DNA of 8,556 nt from Bacillota bacterium (GTDB lineage: Bacteria; Bacillota; Clostridia; Christensenellales; UMGS416). A model generated the notes under the pieces. The model saw only the letters and a program-made list of their open reading frames with translations. It was not told where the DNA came from and did not search any database. Each line of letters begins with the position of its first letter. Position 1 is the stretch's first letter. The stretch covers positions 1 through 8,556 of the forward strand of contig JAEYRA010000136.1 in assembly GCA_023409755.1 (NCBI GenBank), in the 5' to 3' direction. Position numbers and translations under genes: made by a program. Shown one piece after another: positions 1 to 5,122 of this stretch.

Positions 1-131
1 TCTGACGGCCTGAACATTCGTCATTCTAACAGATAGCCGATGCTTTTTGCTTAAGCCTTAACCCCACCCGCATAGCGGGCGGTTCTTTGCTCTGTCCCCT
101 TCGGGCCCAGAACCTGCTAAAGCAGAAAAGA

Positions 132-742
132 AGGGACGCGTATGACGCGTCCCTCAGGCTGTCGACAAAGTCGACAGCCGCGATTCAGACAACTTGTTCT
201 CACGATAGCTTGGCCGGTCGCCGCACATGTCGCCGACTCTCAGTCCCACGTTGCTGCAGACGATTCTTTAGAATCGTTGAGAGCAACGCGAGCAATACGA
301 AGTATTGCGATGGACCGACCGCTAATTGCAGCTCTTATGCGGTTTTCTAAGGGTACGTTATGCCTGCGGGCGGATTTTCTTATCTGCTCGTACCAGCGCT
401 TTCTTTCCTCCCGCCGAATGAATCGGCGGGAGGTTCGCTACCCACTGCTCATTCTAGTGGGTTTGTAGACACTCTGAGGGACGCTAGGTGCGTCCCCTCC
501 CGTTTGCTATGGGCACCAGCACAGGGACGAGAACCTAGAGCCGAGCGCCGGTTCATCCGGCGGGAGGGAAATGAAAGTCAGAGCAAGGCAGACGGTAAAA
601 TCCCACACGCAGGCGAAACGTAATCTGGGAAAGTCGCATGAGGACTGCAGCTTGATATCGTTCGGCGACATGTGCGGCGAACGATTCAGAGAAATAAGAG
701 CAAGCTGTCCAAATCGCGGGCGTCGCCACAGCGGCGTCCGCG
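132..742 (+). ncRNA. Large structured RNA (copy 1), family not established
   Basis: This stretch has no convincing ORF but a dense series of hairpins. Examples are 132-140/146-154 (9 bp), 157-166/170-179 (10 bp, AAA loop), 249-255/282-288 enclosing 260-266/271-277, 292-298/302-308, 352-357/389-394, 407-417/423-433 (11 bp), 441-446/456-461, 478-484/490-496 and 715-726/731-742 (12 pairs with two G-U, CACA loop). Three nested long-range helices tie the 5' and 3' parts together: 180-196 with 701-717 (14 of 17 pairs), 197-201 with 689-693, and 218-236 with 662-680 (19 of 19). The plus strand is favoured because loops and unpaired stretches are purine-rich in that sense. Both ends are uncertain; structure may begin near position 66, and no clear promoter was found in bases 1-65. 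Size and long-range closure suit a large RNA such as ROOL or GOLLD, but that is a guess. The structure and its strand are inferred from complementarity only. Confidence 0.62.
537..685 (+). ncRNA. Conserved RNA core, copy 1 (raiA-like guess)
   Basis: This is the part of the large RNA that is repeated at 4781-5064. Shared blocks are AGAGCCGAGCGCC (537-549), a 19-nt block around TCCGGCGGGAGGGAA (552-570, 18 of 19 identical), ACGGTAA (592-598), GCGAAACGTA (613-622), CGCATGAG (635-642) and a 26-nt block at 657-682 (23 of 26 identical). Spacing between the second and third blocks is 21 nt in both copies. The block at 657-685 can form a hairpin (657-664/678-685) with a 13-nt loop reading GCGACATGTGCGG. 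The same loop can instead pair with 218-236. The conserved unpaired purine-rich blocks look like a riboregulator or structured ncRNA rather than a coding region. raiA-motif RNA is my best guess from memory and is unverified. Confidence 0.6.
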
Positions 743-758
743 AATGGCTTGTCCCCCC

Positions 759-787
759 TTTCCCCGGCACGGCCGTTGGGCTATACT
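759..787 (+). promoter_or_regulatory. Possible promoter for the first Nudix gene
   Basis: A TATACT -10 element (782-787) lies 25 bases before the chosen GTG start. The best -35 at 17-bp spacing is a poor TTTCCC (759-764). Transcription would begin near 794, giving a very short leader. The gene could equally be transcribed through from the structured RNA upstream. Confidence 0.35.
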
Positions 788-811
788 GTGGGGGAATACT
801 CGGAGGACGGC

Positions 812-1417
812 GTGCAGAACCGAATCTTTCAAAACCTGACAACGGTGGGTGCCTACGTGATGTGGGACGGGCGCCTGGCGATGGTGGTGGGGCCCGACCA
901 TGAGGGACGGGGCCTGGACGTGGTGCGCCTGGGCGGCCACGTGGAGCCCGGTGAAGGCCCCCTCACCGCCCTGGGGCGGGAGCTGCAGGAGGAAGCACGG
1001 GTGGCCGTGCGGCTGGTGAATGCACCGCAGACCTATTACAAGCTACGCTGGACGGCCCGTGCCCGGCCCATCGTGCAGCCGGTGCCGCTGCCCTGGCAGC
1101 CCCTCATCGTCACCGGCACGCCGGTGCGCTCCACGGCTCTCTTCCTGGCCTACGCGCGCAGCGAGCCCCAGCCCGCCAGCGAGACGGCTGCCATCCTCTA
1201 CCTGCGGCAGCGCGACATTGCCCGCATCTGCGCCGGGGGGCTGACGCTCAAAACCTTCCTGCGCCAGGGCGGCCGGGTCACCTGCCAGACGCCGCTCGAT
1301 GAAAGCCAGCCGCTGGTGGCCGGGGTGCACCTGAAGTTCCTGCGGGAACTGGTGGCCGCGGGCAACCCGCTGGTGGGCGACTTCCTGTGCGGCCGGCTGC
1401 GGCGGTCACGGCCATAG
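812..1417 (+). CDS. Nudix hydrolase, 201 aa
   Basis: The protein is predicted to hydrolyse a nucleoside diphosphate linked to another moiety (X), using divalent metal; the substrate cannot be read from sequence. The Nudix box runs from G42 to V64: G42-x5-E48-x7-R56-E57-L58-x-E60-E61-x-R63-V64. All metal-binding glutamates and the Arg are present, but the usual Gly at position 63 is Arg. The N-terminal strand VGAYVMW and the C-terminal half (about 65-201) have no motif I recognise, and at 201 aa it is longer than minimal MutT proteins. The start is GTG at 812 because GGAGGA at 802-807 lies 4 nt upstream. The in-frame extension upstream to 749 has no RBS and would run through the promoter. It lies just after the large structured RNA, and the second Nudix gene follows 275 bp later with an unrelated-looking C-terminus. 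Confidence 0.85.
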   Translation: MQNRIFQNLTTVGAYVMWDGRLAMVVGPDHEGRGLDVVRLGGHVEPGEGPLTALGRELQEEARVAVRLVNAPQTYYKLRWTARARPIVQPVPLPWQPLIVTGTPVRSTALFLAYARSEPQPASETAAILYLRQRDIARICAGGLTLKTFLRQGGRVTCQTPLDESQPLVAGVHLKFLRELVAAGNPLVGDFLCGRLRRSRP

Positions 1418-1454
1418 TGATTGGATCCGTTCGCCAAAATGGTGCCCAAAAACC

Positions 1455-1483
1455 TTGACAGTACCCAACGAACTTTCTATAAT
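1455..1483 (+). promoter_or_regulatory. Perfect consensus sigma-A promoter
   Basis: TTGACA (1455-1460) and TATAAT (1478-1483) are separated by exactly 17 bp. This is the strongest promoter in the window. Transcription should begin near 1490 and enters the structured leader and terminator in front of the second Nudix gene. Confidence 0.93.
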
Positions 1484-1489
1484 AAACAC

Positions 1490-1667
1490 GATTTTTCGTT
1501 CGTGTGACAACAAAGCGATGGGGCTGTTGTCGAGCCGGTCAAACTTCGACCGTCTGTCTCTGAAGGTTCGTTCGGTTGCAGGCGGCTCATCCATGGCAGG
1601 GCATGATACCGCGAACCCGTCGCTTTTGTATATAACAACTACCCGTGCGTTCCAGCACGGTTTTTTT
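1490..1667 (+). ncRNA. Structured leader or small RNA upstream of the second Nudix gene
   Basis: A transcript of about 178 nt is bounded by a perfect promoter and an intrinsic terminator. Visible pairings are 1512-1522 with 1616-1626 (11 pairs, one G-U), 1536-1540 with 1548-1552 (7-nt loop), 1565-1570 with 1612-1617 and 1573-1576 with 1608-1611. A further helix, 1506-1511 with 1526-1531, encloses 1512-1525, so pairing of that loop to 1616-1626 would make a pseudoknot. The terminator ends only 25 nt before the start codon of the Nudix gene. That is the arrangement of a transcription-attenuating leader or riboswitch. A free-standing small RNA with read-through into the gene is the alternative. 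I did not recognise any known riboswitch consensus; in particular the conserved blocks of ykkC RNAs were not seen, although the ykkC variant that senses nucleoside diphosphates is associated with Nudix genes. Confidence 0.6.
1643..1667 (+). terminator. Intrinsic terminator of the leader RNA
   Basis: The stem CCGTGC (1643-1648) pairs with GCACGG (1655-1660) around a 6-nt loop and is followed by seven T residues (1661-1667). It lies between the perfect promoter and the Nudix RBS, so the gene needs read-through or antitermination unless another promoter exists. Confidence 0.9.
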
Positions 1668-1692
1668 GTATCATTAGGCAGGAGGTTGGGGT

Positions 1693-2109
1693 ATGCAGGG
1701 CTACAATGTGATCTTGGTGTACTCCCCCGATGAGACGAGACTACTCCTCTGCCGCCGGCGGAAGGACCCCTACCGGGGCCTGAGCAACCTGGTGGGAGGG
1801 CACATTGAGCCGGGCGAGGACGGGCTTACCGCCGCCTACCGGGAGTTGGAGGAGGAAACGGCCATCGGGCGGGAGGACATCACCCTCACCCACCTCATGG
1901 ACTTCACCTACCCCCTGGCCGACTGCCGAGTGGAGGCCTACGTGGGCCGCCTCAAACACGAGGTCGCCGTGCGGGGCGAGGAGAACGAGCTTTATTGGTC
2001 ACCGCTGGGTCGCGACTTCTTCGACCAAACCGAGTTTGCCGGCGAGGGCAACATCGGCCACATGGTGGAGCAGGTCAAACTCTACCGCGGGCGGCTCTTT
2101 GAGTGCTAG
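1693..2109 (+). CDS. Nudix hydrolase (MutT-type), 138 aa
   Basis: This is a compact single-domain Nudix protein of the length usual for MutT/8-oxo-dGTP-type pyrophosphatases. The Nudix box is G36-x5-E42-x7-R50-E51-L52-x-E54-E55-x-A57-I58, complete except that the final Gly is Ala. The N-terminus YNVILVYSPDE is the typical first strand, and the basic CRRRKDPY stretch (20-27) precedes the box. Start ATG 1693 has GGAGG at 1681-1685 with 7-nt spacing. The gene sits behind a perfect promoter, a structured leader and a terminator, so expression is probably controlled by attenuation (inference). Its stop codon overlaps that of the convergent membrane-protein gene. The exact substrate is unknown; nucleotide-pool sanitation is the usual role of this type. 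Confidence 0.9.
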   Translation: MQGYNVILVYSPDETRLLLCRRRKDPYRGLSNLVGGHIEPGEDGLTAAYRELEEETAIGREDITLTHLMDFTYPLADCRVEAYVGRLKHEVAVRGEENELYWSPLGRDFFDQTEFAGEGNIGHMVEQVKLYRGRLFEC

Positions 2110-2585
2110 GCTTGGGCAGCGGCCCGTTGGCGCCTGGTGCCTGACCCAAAGCCAAACAGATACGCCCAGATGTATGGCAGCAGGAAGGCCGCGACAAACA
2201 GATGCAACGCATAGTCCTGCCCGCTGGCTATCATGAAATAGTCCAGTACGGGGCGAACCAGAACGGTGACTGGCAAAAGCGTCACCGTGAAGAGCACACC
2301 GAATACCGTCAACGTCAGCACAACAGGCAACGCACCCCGACTGCGGCGGCGATCCCTCCACTGACCCCAAGACACCACCAACGTGAATGCCAATGAAGCC
2401 ACCAGTACACAGAGGAATGAGGGGAGGGCAAATGTCAGCGTCCACGCCGCTGGTTCGGAGAGTGATTGCACAAACGGCAGAGCCACCTGCGACCCCACCC
2501 ACACGGCTGCCCAGGACGCCCACAGCGCCACCACCATTTGCAGCAGGGTAACGCCACCCCGTACCAACGCATTTTCCGCAAACAT
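2106..2585 (-). CDS. Four-helix membrane protein, 159 aa, function unknown
   Basis: I do not recognise the family. Four hydrophobic segments are visible at about residues 12-31, 48-71, 86-109 and 126-146. A short basic loop (WRDRRRSRG, 76-84) lies between helices two and three, and the C-terminus is basic (RRQR), so both basic regions would lie in the cytoplasm. The start is ATG 2585, with GGAGG at 2593-2597 and 7-nt spacing. A GTG two codons upstream (2591) is only 1 nt from the RBS and is rejected. The stop TAG shares the palindrome CTAG with the stop of the rightward Nudix gene, giving a 4-nt convergent overlap. The AraC-type regulator lies upstream on the same strand, about 226 bases away, so co-transcription is possible but unproven. 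Confidence 0.8.
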   Translation of the reverse strand: MFAENALVRGGVTLLQMVVALWASWAAVWVGSQVALPFVQSLSEPAAWTLTFALPSFLCVLVASLAFTLVVSWGQWRDRRRSRGALPVVLTLTVFGVLFTVTLLPVTVLVRPVLDYFMIASGQDYALHLFVAAFLLPYIWAYLFGFGSGTRRQRAAAQA

Positions 2586-2642
2586 ACGCACACCTCCGGT
2601 CGCTTTTCCTACCAGATGCCCAGCGGTTCATTGCAAAAAACT

Positions 2643-2780
2643 TTAAATGAGCTCCAACATACTATATCGTTGAACGCCGTCAGTTGTATGCGCCCAGTCG
2701 ACAGACGGCTCCATTTCCCAGCGGCCAACTTCTCCGATGCGCGATGGTGCAGGGCAGCGCTGCCGCAGAAACTGACTCAT
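2643..2780 (-). CDS. Possible 45-aa ORF downstream of the AraC-type gene
   Basis: A short ORF begins MSQFLRQRC and ends MLELI. It has a GGAAGGA ribosome-binding site at 2789-2795, 8 nt before ATG 2780. It lies between the AraC-type gene (stop at 2812) and the membrane-protein gene on the same strand. Its first third falls inside a 50-nt segment that is 82% identical to the 3' end of the AraC-type gene, but in a different reading frame from that gene. There is no signal peptide or membrane helix. It may be a real small protein, or an accidental ORF created by a duplicated or dispersed repeat. The RBS is the main argument for it. Confidence 0.3.
   Translation of the reverse strand: MSQFLRQRCPAPSRIGEVGRWEMEPSVDWAHTTDGVQRYSMLELI
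2717..2766. repeat. Imperfect 50-bp direct repeat, copy A
   Basis: This segment matches 2819-2868 at 41 of 50 positions without gaps, at a period of 102 bp. It contains the palindrome GGCAGCGCTGCC (2753-2764). It lies just downstream of the AraC-type gene. Confidence 0.8.
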
Positions 2781-2811
2781 TGGCACGTTCCTTCCGTCAA
2801 AGCGCAGGCGT

Positions 2812-3729
2812 TCACTCCCCCAGCGGCCCGCTGCCCCGGCGTGCGATGGTGCCGGGCGGCGCTGCCGCCACGGCGCGGTAGGCGGTGGGCGACAGGCCGC
2901 GCTCGCGCTTGAAGAGGCGGCTGAAGTAGTTGAGATCGTGAATGCCCACCCGTTCGGCGGCTTCGGAGACGTTGACATCGCCCTGGGCCAGCAGGGCCGC
3001 GGCGCGGTTGATGCGCTGGTGGTTGACGTACTCACTGAGGGTACGCCCCGTCAGCAACCTGAACTGGCGGCAGAAATGGGAGGGACTGACCGATACCTGT
3101 CGGGCCAGCTCCTGCAGGGAAATGGTGCCGGTCAGGTTGCGCTCGATGGAATCAAGCGCCTTCTGGTAGCGGGCGGCGGTCTGGGTGCGCTGCTGGTACT
3201 CGGACTCCGTGAGCACGCGGCGCACATGGCCCCGCAGCAGCAGCACGATGAGCCGCAGAATCTCACTCTTGATGGCCAACTCATACCCGGTGTGCCGCAC
3301 CTCATACTCATCGATGATGCGCCGGATGCAGCCCTCAACTTCACCATCGCCCCCCAGGTAGTTGTCAAAGAGGATGAGGCTTTGGCTGATGGGTGCAACA
3401 AACTTGGTCTCGATGTTGTCCTGGAAGCTGCTCTGCATCAGCGACAGGTCAAAGATGAACACCCAGTAGCGGGTGTCGCCGGTGACGGACTCACCGTGAT
3501 GGAGCTCGTTGCTGTTGACGAGCAACACGTCCCCTTGGGTTACCGTTACCTCCCGTCCGCCACAGCGCACCTGTGCGGTGCCCGAGAGGTAATAGTGCAG
3601 CTCGATCTGCTCGTGCCAGTGGGCGTCAAAGAGCAAACTGCCGGGCGTTGTGCTCTCCACCAGGAACAACTTGATGGGAAACCGGACGTCCGGCATGTCC
3701 ATGTCCTCGTAACGGCTGTCCCTTCGCAT
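2812..3729 (-). CDS. AraC-family transcriptional regulator, 305 aa
   Basis: An N-terminal cupin-like sensing domain (about 20-110) shows the usual pattern: HWHEQIELHYYLSG, then GDVLLVNSNELH. A central dimerisation/linker region follows, and a C-terminal double helix-turn-helix of about 100 residues. The first helix-turn-helix reads ISLQELARQVSVSPSHFCRQF, and the second ends NYFSRLFKRERGLSPTAYR, a hallmark of the family. The length is typical. The start is ATG 3729, behind a GGGGGAG purine run; the in-frame extension upstream to 3786 has no RBS and enters the divergent promoter. The last roughly 18 residues lie in a duplicated segment. Its divergent neighbour is a methyltransferase-like gene, the commonest arrangement for an AraC-type activator and its target. 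The ligand is not deducible; cupin-type members often sense sugars. Confidence 0.92.
   Translation of the reverse strand: MRRDSRYEDMDMPDVRFPIKLFLVESTTPGSLLFDAHWHEQIELHYYLSGTAQVRCGGREVTVTQGDVLLVNSNELHHGESVTGDTRYWVFIFDLSLMQSSFQDNIETKFVAPISQSLILFDNYLGGDGEVEGCIRRIIDEYEVRHTGYELAIKSEILRLIVLLLRGHVRRVLTESEYQQRTQTAARYQKALDSIERNLTGTISLQELARQVSVSPSHFCRQFRLLTGRTLSEYVNHQRINRAAALLAQGDVNVSEAAERVGIHDLNYFSRLFKRERGLSPTAYRAVAAAPPGTIARRGSGPLGE
2819..2868. repeat. Imperfect 50-bp direct repeat, copy B
   Basis: This partner of 2717-2766 covers the codons for the last residues of the AraC-type protein (the Gly/Arg-rich tail after the helix-turn-helix domain). The regulator's C-terminal tail may therefore come from repeat insertion or duplication rather than from its family. 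Confidence 0.8.
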
Positions 3730-3749
3730 ACGCTCCCCCGTCAATCCTG

Positions 3750-3802
3750 TGCGAACTTTTACCAATACAGGCCGAGAAATTCGCAATCGATATCAGTATA
3801 AT
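3750..3802 (+). promoter_or_regulatory. Divergent regulatory region with inverted repeat and overlapping -10 boxes
   Basis: A rightward TATAAT (3797-3802) would serve the methyltransferase-like gene, but the sequence 17 bp upstream (GAGAAA, 3774-3779) is not a recognisable -35. The inverted repeat TGCGAA/TTCGCA (arms 3750-3760 and 3775-3785, 9 of 11 positions symmetric) places one arm over that weak -35, a position used by AraC-type activators. On the other strand TATACT (complement of 3795-3800) overlaps the rightward -10, so the two directions may compete. Operator function is inferred. Confidence 0.45.
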
Positions 3803-3845
3803 ACTCCCTGTCATGACGCAAGTAAACCGTTGGGAGGATTTTGCC

Positions 3846-4704
3846 ATGAACGCCGCACCCGCCGCATACCAAATGTCAAACGCGTGCTTCCGTACCCGCC
3901 TGCTGGAGATCGGCACCCCCGCCGCTGCCCGGCGCCTTCAGTCGATGGACGAGGCCGCACTGCGCGATTACCTCACAAAAATACTGACCCCGCCCACCGA
4001 CTTCACCCTGGACGATGCAGGCGCCATGCTGGACAGCTATTTCGCCGCGGCCTGGGCCCACACCTTTGATCTGCTGGGGCTGCCGCGTACCCTCAAGGTG
4101 CTGGAGGTCGCCAGCGGCGACACCGTGGTGGTGCCGATGGGGCCCGACCTCTTCGCCGGTGAGGAGGGGCAGTACGTCACCGCCAACCTCAACCAGGGAC
4201 TGACAGAGGGGTTCCGCCACAACGCCGCCGCCCTGCACCCGCAGATCACCGTGGTGGAGGACGACGCCGCCAACCTGGAGCAGCACTTCCCCGCCGGGCA
4301 TTTTGACCTGGTGGCCTACCAGCACGCCATCAACGACGTCATCCAGAACCTGCTGTGCCTGCAGGAGGGCCACGACACCATCGCCGCCAACTGGTGGGAT
4401 CTGCTGCCCACGATGACCGAGATCATCAACCGCCACTGGAAGAACGGCACGCTGGAGCCAAGCCTCCCGCGAGGGGTTCCTGGCGGTCATCGCCGCCAAC
4501 CTCAAATTGCTGCGGCCCGGCGGGTTCCTGGCCTTCAACAACACGGTCTACCAATATGATCTGAACCTGGGCTACCCCGAGGATCTCTACCATGCCTTCG
4601 TGCCGCTGGCCCGCCGGTGGATCGCCGAAGCCGGCTTCGCCCTGCGGGAAGTTACCCCGGCGGACTACGACCCCCAATACTGGATGGTGCTGCAGAAAGC
4701 CTGA
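3846..4704 (+). pseudogene. SAM-dependent methyltransferase-like gene with a +1 frameshift
   Basis: The first frame runs from ATG 3846 (RBS GGGAGG at 3832-3837) through a class I methyltransferase-like core: motif I LKVLEVASGDT (83-93), then FDLVAYQHAIND as the post-motif strand. It continues to NRHWKNGTLE and then reads out of frame to a stop at 4559. The rest of the domain (SREGFLAVIAANLKLLRPGG, then FLAFNN and a Trp-rich end WMVLQKA) is in the next frame and stops at 4702-4704. One extra base near 4459-4464, for example in CCAAGCC, explains the shift; without it the protein would be 285 aa. The motif I glycines are degenerate (ASGDT rather than GxGxG), so the substrate and even the activity are uncertain. 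The lesion may be a real mutation or a sequencing error; nothing resembling a slippery site was noticed. The gene is divergent from the AraC-type regulator and probably controlled by it. Confidence 0.8.
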
Positions 4705-4719
4705 TGCCTACAACAAGAA

Positions 4720-4743
4720 GCGCCCGGCAAAATTGCCGGGCGC
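4720..4743 (+). terminator. Hairpin after the methyltransferase-like gene
   Basis: An 11-bp perfect stem, GCGCCCGGCAA with TTGCCGGGCGC (4720-4730/4733-4743), begins 15 bases after the stop codon. There is no U-run after it, so it may act as a weak or factor-assisted terminator or as mRNA 3'-end protection. It separates the gene from the second RNA copy. Confidence 0.55.
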
Positions 4744-4791
4744 GTCCGCTTGCAAACAGTCAATCCAGGAAGAAACCCAAAGAGCCGAGCG

Positions 4792-4812
4792 CCCCGTCGC
4801 AACACGTTGTGT
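4792..4812. repeat. 21-bp direct repeat, copy 1, inside the RNA insert
   Basis: It is identical to 4870-4890 over 21 bases (starting CCCCGTCGC, ending GTTGTGT). Here it forms the perfect 7-bp hairpin GCAACAC/GTGTTGC with a GTT loop. The second copy keeps this hairpin with one mismatch. Confidence 0.9.
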
Positions 4813-4869
4813 TGCTCACCCTGCTCTCAACGATTTTGACAAATCATCTGCCACAGGGTGGGGGTAATA

Positions 4870-4890
4870 CCCCGTCGCAACACGTTGTGT
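4870..4890. repeat. 21-bp direct repeat, copy 2, inside the RNA insert
   Basis: It is identical to 4792-4812. Its first four bases also close a small hairpin with 4861-4865 (GGGGT/ACCCC), so this copy can choose between two folds. Confidence 0.9.
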
Positions 4891-5122
4891 AGCTGCGCGC
4901 CCATGCAAGCTGGGCGCGGGGGTAACACCGCTTTATCCGGCGGGAGGGAACGATCATCGGTGTGAACACAAACGGTAAGCCCACCCATAAGCGAAACGTA
5001 TTTCCCGGATAATCCGCATGAGCCACGATCCATCCAAAATCGTTCGGCGGCAGGTGCGGTGAACCAAGCACGCCGGATGCGTGCATACCGTCACGCCGAG
5101 AACAGCCAGGCGCAAAATTGGG

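Larger units (their letters stand above)
4781..5084 (+). ncRNA. Structured RNA, copy 2 of the conserved core
   Basis: The same ordered blocks as in 537-685 are present: AGAGCCGAGCGCC (4781-4793), the 19-nt block at 4932-4950, ACGGTAA (4972-4978), GCGAAACGTA (4991-5000), CGCATGAG (5015-5022) and the 26-nt block at 5039-5064. Similarity may extend upstream to about 4756. Unlike copy 1, 138 nt separate the first two blocks. This insert folds into hairpins at 4799-4805/4809-4815, 4861-4865/4869-4873 and 4896-4903/4911-4918. A 3' hairpin at 5068-5073/5079-5084 follows. Copy 2 has no complement to its 13-nt loop nearby, so the long-range helix of copy 1 is absent. No convincing promoter or U-tailed terminator was found. 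The plus strand is inferred from loop composition and from agreement with copy 1. It would converge on the GyrI-like gene ending at 5123. The RNA class is unassigned; raiA-like is a guess. Confidence 0.6.

Noticed and set aside
87..623. Several short plus-strand ORFs in the first 620 bases
   Set aside because: They lack good ribosome-binding sites, overlap one another in different frames and run through strong RNA hairpins. The sequence is better explained as structured RNA.
749..811. N-terminal extension of the first Nudix protein to TTG 749
   Set aside because: It would place the -10 box inside the gene, and it lacks an RBS. GTG 812 has GGAGGA at proper distance.
507..842. Minus-strand ORF covering the RNA core
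   Set aside because: It runs through the conserved RNA blocks and the promoter of the Nudix gene, and no RBS is visible. The conservation between copies 1 and 2 does not preserve a reading frame.
1490..1667. 6S RNA identity for the leader
   Set aside because: The size is right, but the fold is not the long hairpin with a central bubble. One side of the expected bubble has no nucleotides, and the position just before an RBS suits an attenuator better.
1490..1667. ykkC-type (nucleoside diphosphate or guanidine) riboswitch
   Set aside because: Attractive because one ykkC variant is associated with Nudix genes, but the conserved ykkC sequence blocks were not seen.
2466..2912. Plus-strand ORF of 148 codons
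   Set aside because: It is a shadow of the membrane-protein and AraC-type genes on the other strand and only reflects the 50-bp duplicated segment twice in translation.
2938..3801. Plus-strand ORF of 287 codons opposite the AraC-type gene
   Set aside because: The minus strand encodes a clear AraC-family protein with cupin and helix-turn-helix motifs. The plus-strand translation has no recognisable domain.
4792..4890. CRISPR array
   Set aside because: Only two repeat units of 21 bp exist, they form hairpins inside a structured RNA, and no Cas gene is present.
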